Below, one piece after another: positions 17,365-24,200 of a stretch of 31,726 nt of DNA; positions within the stretch are counted from its first letter, which is position 1; every line of letters starts with the position of its first letter. The translations under genes and the position numbers were made by a program. The notes below the pieces were generated by a model, which ran no database searches, was not told where the DNA came from, and saw only the letters and a list, made by a program, of their open reading frames with translations. Source of the DNA: CAYJLB01 sp964370845 (lineage in GTDB: Bacteria > Bacillota > Clostridia > Oscillospirales > Ruminococcaceae); NCBI GenBank assembly GCA_964370845.1, contig CAYJLB010000021.1, positions 1-31,726 on the forward strand. Direction: 5' to 3'.

Positions 17365-17400
17365 TTTGTACTTGTTTATTATTTGTTTTTCAAGTATAAT
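17365..17400. promoter_or_regulatory. Overlapping divergent promoters of the DUF6062-like gene and ogg
   Basis: Forward: TTGTTT (17372-17377), 17 bp, then a perfect TATAAT (17395-17400), which would drive ogg. Reverse: TTGAAA (17388-17393 on the forward strand as TTTCAA), 17 bp, then TACAAA (17365-17370), which would drive the DUF6062-like gene. The two occupy the same DNA, so polymerase binding should be mutually exclusive. The reverse -10 is weak. Confidence 0.5.
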
Positions 17401-17448
17401 TTTAATATATAGACAGAAAAAAAGCAAGTAAATTAAATAAAAATAGTA

Positions 17449-17540
17449 AATTAAGTTGAAAACACTACCAACTCTCAAGCAAAAAAACGCATAAATCAAA
17501 GCTTTTTTGCTTGATTTATGGTGTGTTTTCTAACTTAATT
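17449..17540 (+). repeat. 92-bp nested inverted repeat in the ogg leader
   Basis: The outer arms AATTAAGTTGAAAACAC (17449-17465) and GTGTTTTCTAACTTAATT (17523-17540) pair with one bulge. Inside, CAAGCAAAAAA (17476-17486) pairs perfectly with TTTTTTGCTTG (17503-17513). A competing pairing is ATAAATCAAAGC (17491-17502) with GCTTGATTTAT (17509-17519), which uses some of the same bases. The whole element lies in the predicted 5' untranslated region between the promoter at 17400 and the ogg start at 17577. It could be an attenuator-like leader or a small insertion element. Confidence 0.6.
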
Positions 17541-17576
17541 AACTATACAAATTATTATGAAAGGATTTTGTTGAAA

Positions 17577-18392
17577 ATGAAATATAAAATTGATGGAAAT
17601 GATATTTTGCTTTATGAAAAAAATCTTTCTCTTTCCGAAACTTTAGATTGCGGACAGGCTTTTCGTTGGAAAGAAGATGAAGAAAAAAATGGTTATAAAG
17701 GCTTTGCAAAGGATAAATTTTTGCATATTGTAAATGATGAAGATTGTGTTAGATTGAAAAATACTACGGAGGAAGATTTTTTAAATTTTTGGGTTAAATA
17801 TTTTGATTTAGACACAGATTATTCATTACTTAAAGAAAATTACGCAAAGGACGAAACTTTGAAAAAGGCGTGCGAATATGCAAGTGGAATAAGGCTTTTA
17901 AGGCAAGATTCTTGGGAGGCTTTATGCTCGTTTATCATCTCGCAGAATAACAATATTCCACGTATAAAGGGGATTGTGGAAAGGCTTTGTGAGAGTTTTG
18001 GGGAGGAAACTGAAAATGGCTTTACTTTTCCTACCGCTGAAAAAATTGCTTCTTGTAGCCTTGAAGATTTAGCGCCATTAAGGGCAGGATTTAGAGGGAA
18101 ATATATTCTTGACGCTGCAAAAAAAGTTGCCACAAAAGAAGTTGACCTTGAGAAAGTAATTGAAATGCCTAAAGATGAGGGACAAAAAGAATTGCTTAAA
18201 ATATTAGGCGTTGGAGTAAAAGTTGCTGATTGCACCTTATTATATGGAATGTACAAAATTGAGTCTTTTCCCGTTGATGTGTGGATAAAAAGGGTGCTTG
18301 AGGAATATTATCCACAAGGATTACCTGATTGTATTAAAGGAAGCGAGGGTATTGCACAACAATTTTTGTTCCATTATGTGAGAAATATTTAA
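17577..18392 (+). CDS. ogg: 8-oxoguanine DNA glycosylase/AP lyase (OGG1 type)
   Basis: This base-excision repair enzyme removes 8-oxoguanine opposite cytosine and then nicks the abasic site. The 271-residue protein has the OGG1 N-terminal domain with SLSETLDCGQAFRW near 17-30, and the helix-hairpin-helix LKILGVGVKVADC containing the Schiff-base lysine K215. The catalytic aspartate is D234 in FPVDVWIKRV. These match human K249 and D268. SWEALCSFIISQNNNI, the conserved helix before the hairpin, is intact. The frame stays open upstream to 17511, but the leader hairpin and GAAAGGA (17559-17565), 11 nt before the ATG, point to 17577. The GH2 gene begins 23 bp downstream with no terminator between, so they are probably co-transcribed. 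Confidence 0.93.
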   Translation: MKYKIDGNDILLYEKNLSLSETLDCGQAFRWKEDEEKNGYKGFAKDKFLHIVNDEDCVRLKNTTEEDFLNFWVKYFDLDTDYSLLKENYAKDETLKKACEYASGIRLLRQDSWEALCSFIISQNNNIPRIKGIVERLCESFGEETENGFTFPTAEKIASCSLEDLAPLRAGFRGKYILDAAKKVATKEVDLEKVIEMPKDEGQKELLKILGVGVKVADCTLLYGMYKIESFPVDVWIKRVLEEYYPQGLPDCIKGSEGIAQQFLFHYVRNI

Positions 18393-18415
18393 AAGATTGA
18401 AGGGTCGTGATTATA

Positions 18416-20875
18416 TTGAAAAAAATTCCATTTAACGAAAATTATGTTTTTACAAATAAAACTGATCACTGGAAACCGGATAATGAAAATAATTACACAA
18501 TAAATGTTGATTTGCCTCATGACATAACTATTGCAAAAAAACCGTCAAAAGATTGTATTCAAGATTATGCGACAGGTTATTATGTTGGCGATTCGGGTGT
18601 GTATTCAAAGACTTTTAATTTGCCAAAAGAATATGACAACAAGCGAATTTTAATCGAAATTGGTGGAGCTTACATGCTTTCTATGGTGGAGTTTAACGGC
18701 GATTTGATTTGCAAAAATTATAATGGCTACACAACTTTCACAGGGGATTTAACAGGAAAAGTTAGAGCGGAGAACAATTATTTACGCATTTCAACTTTTA
18801 ATAGTTCAGGGCTTAACTCAAGGTGGTACACGGGTTCGGGGCTTTATCGTGATGTAAATATTTTGGTGGGGGATTTATTGCATATTTCCCATAATGGAAT
18901 TGCTGTTAGCACTAAAAAACTTACCGATAATAATGGAACTATCTCTGTTAAAGCGGAAATTGAAAATAATTATCAACGTGGAGTGGCTTTTTCTGTAAGA
19001 GCGATAATTTCTGATTGCAACAATGTTAAAATTCAAGAAAGAACTGTGAATTGTTACTTAAATAAAAATAGTTGTGATGTGGCAGATTTTACTTTTGACT
19101 TGAAAAATATTACACCTTGGGACTTGGAAAATCCTTATCTTTACAAAGTTACTTGTCAAATTATTCGTGAAAATGAAGTGCTCGACGAGGATTTTGCTAA
19201 TTTTGGAGTTAGAACTATTGAATTGAAACCCGAAGTTGGATTTTTGTTAAATGGGAAAGCTATAAAATTAAAGGGTGGCTGTGTCCACTCCGACAATGGA
19301 ATTTTAGGTGCAGTTTCTTATCCCGAAGCGGAATATCGCAAGGTGAAACTACACAAAGACAATGGGTTTAACGCATTAAGATGTGCTCACAATGTGCCTT
19401 CTGCAGAGTTTTTAGATGCTTGTGACAGATATGGCGTTTTAGTGATTAACGAAGTTTTTGATGTTTGGAATTTACCTAAAACTGACAATGATTATAGCCA
19501 ATTTTTTGAGAGCAACTGGGAAAAAGATTTGTCCTCTATGATAAAAAGGGACAGAAATCACCCTTCAGTTATTGTTTGGGGACTTGGTAACGAAATAACT
19601 GAACAGGGTGGACGTTCGGGCGGTTATTTATGGGCGAAGAAATTAGCTGACTATGCGCGAAATATTGATGATACACGGTTTATTTCTATTGCAATTTCGG
19701 GCGTTCCCCCTTATTTTAGTGATTTAGAATATGGTGAGTTTATAAGAAATGTTCAAAATCATACTCCTGCTGACGGTGAAAAAGTTTGGGAGAAAGGGTA
19801 TGTTAGACCGTTTTCTTTAGAGGTTGATGAAAAGAAAAAAGAGCGATTTAACGCACTTACTGAAGAATTTGCACAGCCTCTTGATTTGTTTGGATACAAC
19901 TATTGCATAAATTTTTATGACAAAGAGAAATATCCTCAAAGAATGGCTTATTGTAGCGAAACTTTTCCTATTTGCGATGATATGCTTTGGGATTATGTTA
20001 ATGAAAATGACAACATAATCGGAATGTTCTCTTGGTCAAGTATGCAGTATTTAGGCGAGTCTTTCCTTGGGAAAATTGGTTATTGCAATGAGGGGGAAAA
20101 GCTTCCCATTTGGCCTCAATATCCAGATAGAGTTGCGGTAGCTGGGGACTTTGACCTGTGTGGGCATAGAACGCCGCAAGGTTATTTAAAAAGCATTTTT
20201 TGGGGCTCAAAAGAAACTTATATTGCTGTTCGACCTCCGAAAAATAATGGAAAAGTAGAAATATTAGGTGCTTGGTCTTGGCCTGAGGAAAGTGACTGTT
20301 GGACTTTTGAGGGATATGAAGGGGAAAATGTTGTTATAGAAGTTTTTTCTGCTTCTAAAAAAGTAAAATTATTCCTTGATGATAGATTAATTGGAGAAGA
20401 AAAAGCGGGTAAAGAAAATCGTTATCGTGCATGGTTTGAAATTCCTTATAAAAAAGGTAAACTAACAGCAATTTCCTATGACGGAAAAAAAGAAGTTTCA
20501 AGATATGAGATTAGAACCGCTGAAAAACCTTGCTCAATTAGGATTACAAAGGAAGAAAGTTGCTCAAAAACAGGGGAAATTGTCTTTCTTCATTGCGATT
20601 ATGTGGACAAAAATGGAACTGTAGTTCCTAGCGCTGAAATATTAACAAAAGCTGTTGTTTCGGGTGGAGAGTTGTTAGCTTTTGGAAATTCTTGCCCGTC
20701 TACAGAAGAAGTTTATACAAGTGGCGAATTTACCTCTTATAAAGGTCGATTGACCGCAGTTGTAAAACCTACCACAAAAAAAGAAGTCACAGTAACTGTA
20801 ACCGCACTTTCAGGCGATAAGTTATCTGCAACTTTTTGCATGGAAGCCTCTGCTGGCAACCGTAATTTAGGATAA
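18416..20875 (+). CDS. Intracellular GH2 beta-galactosidase-type glycosidase
   Basis: This glycoside hydrolase family 2 enzyme of 819 residues retains galactosyl-type bonds by a double-displacement mechanism. In order: a jelly-roll sugar-binding domain (to about 180, with SRWYTGSGLYRDV), an immunoglobulin-like domain, a TIM barrel starting near FLLNGKAIKLKGGCVHSDNG, a DUF4982-like domain (AWSWPE, KVKLFLDDRLIG) and a C-terminal beta-sandwich. The acid/base is E393 in WGLGNEI and the nucleophile E515 in YCSETFP. There is no signal peptide, so it acts on imported oligosaccharides. GAAGGG at 18399-18404 is 2 nt from a GTG at 18407 and 11 nt from TTG at 18416; spacing favours the TTG, giving MKKIPFNENY. 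Linkage and sugar specificity (galactosidase, glucuronidase or other) cannot be fixed from sequence. No sugar transporter is adjacent. Confidence 0.88.
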   Translation: MKKIPFNENYVFTNKTDHWKPDNENNYTINVDLPHDITIAKKPSKDCIQDYATGYYVGDSGVYSKTFNLPKEYDNKRILIEIGGAYMLSMVEFNGDLICKNYNGYTTFTGDLTGKVRAENNYLRISTFNSSGLNSRWYTGSGLYRDVNILVGDLLHISHNGIAVSTKKLTDNNGTISVKAEIENNYQRGVAFSVRAIISDCNNVKIQERTVNCYLNKNSCDVADFTFDLKNITPWDLENPYLYKVTCQIIRENEVLDEDFANFGVRTIELKPEVGFLLNGKAIKLKGGCVHSDNGILGAVSYPEAEYRKVKLHKDNGFNALRCAHNVPSAEFLDACDRYGVLVINEVFDVWNLPKTDNDYSQFFESNWEKDLSSMIKRDRNHPSVIVWGLGNEITEQGGRSGGYLWAKKLADYARNIDDTRFISIAISGVPPYFSDLEYGEFIRNVQNHTPADGEKVWEKGYVRPFSLEVDEKKKERFNALTEEFAQPLDLFGYNYCINFYDKEKYPQRMAYCSETFPICDDMLWDYVNENDNIIGMFSWSSMQYLGESFLGKIGYCNEGEKLPIWPQYPDRVAVAGDFDLCGHRTPQGYLKSIFWGSKETYIAVRPPKNNGKVEILGAWSWPEESDCWTFEGYEGENVVIEVFSASKKVKLFLDDRLIGEEKAGKENRYRAWFEIPYKKGKLTAISYDGKKEVSRYEIRTAEKPCSIRITKEESCSKTGEIVFLHCDYVDKNGTVVPSAEILTKAVVSGGELLAFGNSCPSTEEVYTSGEFTSYKGRLTAVVKPTTKKEVTVTVTALSGDKLSATFCMEASAGNRNLG

Positions 20876-20887
20876 TTTAAATAGTAA

Positions 20888-20955
20888 AATAGTCCACGAG
20901 AATTTTCAACCGTAGAAATAAATTTCTGCTAACTTTGAAAAGTCGCGTGGACTAT
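20888..20955 (+). terminator. Long hairpin after the GH2 gene, possible terminator
   Basis: ATAGTCCACG (20888-20897) pairs with CGTGGACTAT (20946-20955). Inside this, TTTTCAA pairs with TTGAAAA and AGAAAT pairs with ATTTCT, giving a nested, long imperfect stem. It starts 12 bp after the GH2 stop. The tail ATTTAG is poor in T, so termination is only plausible. The right arm is part of the 104-bp repeat below. Confidence 0.4.
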
Positions 20956-21015
20956 ATTTAGTTGATTTATCAAACTTTAGCACGTCTGCCCGCGGGGGCT
21001 TCCCCACCAATGTCA
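20912..21015. repeat. Dispersed repeat, copy 1
   Basis: This copy begins GTAGAAATAA and ends CCAATGTCA. The core from GCTAAC (20928) to 21015 matches copy 2 (21080-21168) with four substitutions and one single-base indel over about 89 bp. It contains AAGTCGCGTGGACTATATTT, TTGATTTATCAAACTTTAG and the GC-rich segment GCGGGGGCTTCCCC. The GC-rich segment stands out from the AT-rich surroundings. It has no open frame. Confidence 0.85.
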
Positions 21016-21050
21016 TGCGTATAGTTAAATTTAAAACAAAGTAAAGCCTT

Positions 21051-21174
21051 GTAGAAATAAATTATTGAATATAACTTTTGCTAACTTTTGAAAAGTCGCG
21101 TGGACTATATTTGGTTGATTTATCAAACTTTAGCGCGTCTGCCTGCGGGGGCTTCCCCGCCAATGTCACGTTGC
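21051..21174. repeat. Dispersed repeat, copy 2, running into the AEC gene
   Basis: This copy has the same orientation as copy 1, with 13 extra bases after GTAGAAATAA. GCGGGG-GCTT-CCCCGC (21145-21160) is a perfect 6-bp GC hairpin here; copy 1 has a mismatch. The right end CCAATGTCACGTTGC (21160-21174) is the same sequence as the tandem units at 94-135 and contains the AEC stop codon. On the reverse strand the hairpin follows the AEC stop directly but lacks a T-run. Confidence 0.85.
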
Positions 21175-22095
21175 TGCTGCTAGGAGGACAATTGGCATTG
21201 TTATTACCGATAAAACTGTGCCTAGAAGAAGCATTTTAGCTGCGTCTTGTTGCCCTTGTCCTAACATTTCGGAAAAACTTAAAGTTACACTTGCAACTGG
21301 AGTTGCACCTAAAATAAATAAAGTGGTCTTTGCGTATTGGTCGATAGGTAAAAATAAGGTTATCAATAAAATAAATAATGGCATAATAATTTGCTTTACA
21401 CCAACAATGCAAAGGTGAAATTTTATATTCCTAAATGTGTCAAGTTTTACAGTTGCAAGCCTTATTCCTAGAATTATCATACATAATGGAGCGCACATAT
21501 CACCACAAGTTCTTATAATTGTCATAATTTGCGAGGGAACTTCTATTTGGTTAACAAATATAATTAAACCTAAAACAAAACCAATTGTACCAGGGTTTAA
21601 GAATAAGGTTTTTATGCTTATGTACTTTTTATCACGAGTTATTATCATGGAACCTACTGTGTAAGCTACTATATTAAGGCTAATTACACATGCTGTTGCA
21701 ATGCTAATAGCTATTGGTTGGTCAGCCATTAAAATTCTAAGTAATGGAATTCCGAAAAATCCAACATTCCCTGAAGATGAGGCTAAAATACCAATGCGAT
21801 ACTTTGCATCTTCCTTTCCTTTTTTCCAAAGAAAAATTGAACTTGCACCAATTATTGCAAGTTGTACACAAGCAATGATAACAAAAATTACTCCTAAATT
21901 CAGCAAAATATCAGGTGAATACTCAACACTTGTCAAAGAAGAAATCATTAAGCAAGGCGAGCACCAAGCTACTAAAATTGTAGCGAAAGAAGATGCACTT
22001 TCGGGCTTAATTTTCCCCCTTTTTGTAAAATAAAACCCAGGGATTGCGTAGGCTAAAAGGGATAAAACGGATATAAATGTTATACCAAAATTCAT
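21166..22095 (-). CDS. AEC-family transporter (auxin efflux carrier/malate permease type)
   Basis: This is an integral membrane carrier of 309 residues with about ten hydrophobic segments in two halves, as in the AEC family, whose bacterial members include malate and other organic-acid permeases. Family features seen: GYFTKRG-like YFTKRGKIKPESA near the N-terminus, SSGNVGFFGIPL in the crossover region, NPGTIGFVLGL and GATPVASVTLSF. The substrate is unknown. AAGGA lies 12 nt before the ATG, and a consensus promoter lies upstream. The last residues Ala-Thr and the TGA are encoded by the dispersed repeat at 21160-21174. It is divergent from a Crp/Fnr regulator, its likely controller. Confidence 0.88.
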   Translation of the reverse strand: MNFGITFISVLSLLAYAIPGFYFTKRGKIKPESASSFATILVAWCSPCLMISSLTSVEYSPDILLNLGVIFVIIACVQLAIIGASSIFLWKKGKEDAKYRIGILASSSGNVGFFGIPLLRILMADQPIAISIATACVISLNIVAYTVGSMIITRDKKYISIKTLFLNPGTIGFVLGLIIFVNQIEVPSQIMTIIRTCGDMCAPLCMIILGIRLATVKLDTFRNIKFHLCIVGVKQIIMPLFILLITLFLPIDQYAKTTLFILGATPVASVTLSFSEMLGQGQQDAAKMLLLGTVLSVITMPIVLLAAAT

Positions 22096-22130
22096 TTTTA
22101 TAATCAGTCCTTATTTATTAATTCTTCTTA

Positions 22131-22159
22131 ATTTTACTTTGCTTCCTACCTTTTGTCAA
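22131..22159 (-). promoter_or_regulatory. Consensus sigma-A promoter for the AEC gene
   Basis: On the reverse strand a perfect TTGACA (22154-22159) and TAAAAT (22131-22136) are separated by 17 bp, about 35 bp upstream of the start codon. Confidence 0.7.
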
Positions 22160-22218
22160 GTTATTTTGTGTCTGTTAAAATAATCTCGTGAATAAACTGT
22201 TAAATTATGAAAATAATA

Positions 22219-22247
22219 TAGACTTTTTATTAATTATGTAGTAAAAT
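22219..22247 (+). promoter_or_regulatory. Sigma-A-like promoter for the Crp/Fnr regulator
   Basis: TAGACT (22219-22224) and TAAAAT (22242-22247) are separated by 17 bp. It is divergent from the AEC promoter with about 60 bp between the -35 boxes. That gap contains two CTGTTAAA direct repeats, which are candidate regulator sites. Confidence 0.5.
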
Positions 22248-22279
22248 TAAATAAATGGACTTGTGAAAGGAGCGTTATT

Positions 22280-22960
22280 ATGAGTATAAAAGAATGTGAA
22301 ACTTTGTTTGCTGAAAATCTTCCCTTTTGGGATAAGTTAGAGGGGAATGATAAAGAGGCAGTTTGTAATACTGCTCTTTATAAAAAATATAAAGTTAACG
22401 AAAATATCCACGGGGGAAAAGGTGAATGTACCGGCGGAATTTTTGTTAAAAGTGGTTGTATAAGGGTTTATCTTCTTTCCGAGGAAGGGAAAGAAGTTAC
22501 TTTGTACCGCCTTTATGCGGGTGATATTTGTATGCTTGCCGCTTCTTGCGTTATTGAGGCGATTACATTTGATGTTTTTGTTGACGCACAAGAGGATACA
22601 GAATGCTACTTAATAAATTCAAATTTATTTAGCGATATTACCAAAAGAAATATCCATGTTGAAAATTATGCTTTAAATTTAACTGCAACTAGATTTTCTG
22701 ATGTAATTTGGGCTATGCAACAAATTATGTTTTTAAGCTTTGATAAAAGACTTGCTATATTTTTATATGATGAAGTAATAAAGACTAAAGAAGATAAAAT
22801 CCACCTCACACAAGAGCAAATTGCAAAATATATGGTGTCAGCGAGGGAGGTTGTTTCCCGTATGCTGAAATATTTTGCCCACGAAGGGATTGCTCGTGCT
22901 GTGCGAGGTGGAGTTGAAATTCTTGACCGTGAAAAATTACGAAAATTAGCTATCCAATAG
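22280..22960 (+). CDS. Crp/Fnr-family transcriptional regulator
   Basis: The 226-residue protein has an N-terminal cyclic-nucleotide-binding-like beta-roll (GGIFVKSGCIRVYLLSEEGKE near 52-72 and YRLYAGDICMLAASC at 76-90), a long dimer helix and a C-terminal winged helix. Its recognition segment is LTQEQIAKYMVSAREVVSRM (176-195). The cAMP-contact motif of true CRP is not evident. Seven cysteines occur (6, 29, 50, 60, 84, 90, 109), but not in the spacing of an FNR iron-sulfur site; redox sensing is possible yet unproven. The start is ATG with AAAGGAG 7 nt upstream. It is divergent from the AEC transporter, which it probably regulates. Its 3' end overlaps the convergent trxA by 15 bp. Confidence 0.9.
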   Translation: MSIKECETLFAENLPFWDKLEGNDKEAVCNTALYKKYKVNENIHGGKGECTGGIFVKSGCIRVYLLSEEGKEVTLYRLYAGDICMLAASCVIEAITFDVFVDAQEDTECYLINSNLFSDITKRNIHVENYALNLTATRFSDVIWAMQQIMFLSFDKRLAIFLYDEVIKTKEDKIHLTQEQIAKYMVSAREVVSRMLKYFAHEGIARAVRGGVEILDREKLRKLAIQ

Positions 22961-23254
22961 TGATAGTACAGCATTTTTTGGTTTTGCACCACTTTCTTGA
23001 TGTACAACTTCTCCATTTTTCAAGATAACAAGTGTAGGAATACTCATAATTCCAAATTTTTCTGCAAGTTCTCTTTCGTCATCTACGTTTACTTTTGCAA
23101 CAACAACATCAGTTCTTTCATCTGCGATCGCATCAATAACTGGGGACATCATTTTACAAGGCCCACACCAAGGTGCCCAAAAGTCTACCAAAACTGTTTT
23201 CTCAGTTGCAATTTCTTGTTCAAAAGTATCTTTAGTTAAATTAATAGCTGCCAT
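22946..23254 (-). CDS. trxA: Thioredoxin
   Basis: This is a small cytoplasmic dithiol-disulfide oxidoreductase. The 102-residue length is typical. The active site WCGPC uses C30 and C33, the buried aspartate is in VLVDFWAPWC, and the cis-proline is P73 in SIPT. GGAAGGA lies 6 nt before the ATG. The stop codon lies within the end of the convergent regulator gene (15-bp overlap). No thioredoxin reductase is nearby. A perfect 17-bp inverted repeat and a TATAAT box lie upstream. Confidence 0.96.
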   Translation of the reverse strand: MAAINLTKDTFEQEIATEKTVLVDFWAPWCGPCKMMSPVIDAIADERTDVVVAKVNVDDERELAEKFGIMSIPTLVILKNGEVVHQESGAKPKNAVLSLLDS

Positions 23255-23302
23255 AAAATATCCTTCCTTTTCTTTAATTTATAAATAGTGGTTAAAATTT
23301 TA

Positions 23303-23356
23303 CCTCAAGAGAATAAATAGTATTTATATATTATTTATTCTCTTGAGGTTATTATA
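23303..23356 (-). promoter_or_regulatory. Perfect inverted repeat with a -10 box between udp and trxA
   Basis: CCTCAAGAGAATAAATA (23303-23319) and TATTTATTCTCTTGAGG (23332-23348) are perfect 17-bp inverted arms around 12 bases. A reverse-strand TATAAT lies right beside it at 23351-23356, without a clear -35 at normal spacing. If that -10 is used, the trxA transcript begins within the repeat. The element could be the udp operon terminator, a trxA operator, or both. The downstream reverse-strand tail TAAAATTTTAA is only moderately T-rich. Confidence 0.6.
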
Positions 23357-23399
23357 CTTGAAATGAATATTTATTTCTGTGACTTTGTCAAAGTTGGTT

Positions 23400-24170
23400 T
23401 TATTTTGCTTTTTTATCTTGTTCAATTAGAATTTTTAATGCTTCAATTGCAACTTCAATTGCTCCCGAAGTGTCCTCGTTCATTTTTGAATCAAGTCCGA
23501 GTAATTCACGTTCTTGGTTCCAAATTACGTGGAAATCGGAACCACATCTGCATTTTAATGCGTCGGCAACTACAAATAATGCTGAAGATTCCATTTCGCT
23601 TGCCTTTACGCCAAGTCTTTTCCAAGCTTCCCACTTTTCAAGAAGTTCACCAGCGATTGGCATTTTGTGTGGTGAATGTTGCCCGTAAAATGAATCTTTA
23701 CATTGCACTACTCCAACGTGATATTTTTTCTCAAGTTTTTTGCTTGCTTCAACTAGGGCAGAAGTAACTTCAAAGTTTGCTACCGCTGGATACTCGATTG
23801 GTGCATATTCACGGCTTGTGTGTTCAAAACGGATTGCCCCCGAAGCGATTACAATGTCACCCGATTCAACAGGAATGTCAATACCGCCACAAGTTCCGAC
23901 TCTAATAAAAGTATCTGCACCAATGTTGTGGAGTTCTTCCATTGCAATTGCAGCAGATGGTCCGCCTATACCAGTTGAACAAACGGTAACTTTTTCGCCT
24001 AAAAGAGTGCCTGTGTAAATTGTGTATTCACGGTTTTGTGATACGAATTGTGGATTGTCAAAATATTGAGCAATTTGCTCGGAACGTCCTGGATCTCCTG
24101 GTAGGATACAATATCTTCCTACGTCGCCCTCCACACATTTAATATGAAATTGACTATTTAATTCTTGCAT
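23400..24170 (-). CDS. udp: Uridine phosphorylase
   Basis: This NP-I family enzyme cleaves uridine with phosphate to uracil and ribose-1-phosphate in pyrimidine salvage. The 256 residues align along their length with E. coli Udp. Seen motifs: phosphate-binding GDPGR (25-29), VCSTGIGGPS (63-72), RVGTCGG (90-96, phosphate-contacting Arg), EYPAVANFE and SEMESSAL (191-198), the ribose-binding segment. Specificity for uridine over other nucleosides is inferred from this resemblance. AAAGGA lies 9 nt before the ATG. It is the last gene of a close cluster, 30 bp after birA. Confidence 0.88.
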   Translation of the reverse strand: MQELNSQFHIKCVEGDVGRYCILPGDPGRSEQIAQYFDNPQFVSQNREYTIYTGTLLGEKVTVCSTGIGGPSAAIAMEELHNIGADTFIRVGTCGGIDIPVESGDIVIASGAIRFEHTSREYAPIEYPAVANFEVTSALVEASKKLEKKYHVGVVQCKDSFYGQHSPHKMPIAGELLEKWEAWKRLGVKASEMESSALFVVADALKCRCGSDFHVIWNQERELLGLDSKMNEDTSGAIEVAIEALKILIEQDKKAK

Positions 24171-24200
24171 AAAATTCCGTCCTTTCTTTTTAACATTAAA

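Noticed and set aside
17840..18256. Reverse open frame of about 138 codons within ogg
   Set aside because: It lies opposite catalytic motifs of ogg and has no ribosome site.
20888..21174. CRISPR array
   Set aside because: Only two long direct copies with no regular spacers and no cas gene.
20888..21174. Integron attC sites at gene ends
   Set aside because: Structured repeats do follow genes, but the core GTTRRRY/RYYYAAC pair is not placed as in attC, and no integrase is present.
22280..22960. Oxygen-sensing FNR
   Set aside because: Seven cysteines are present, but not with the clustered N-terminal spacing of an FNR iron-sulfur site.
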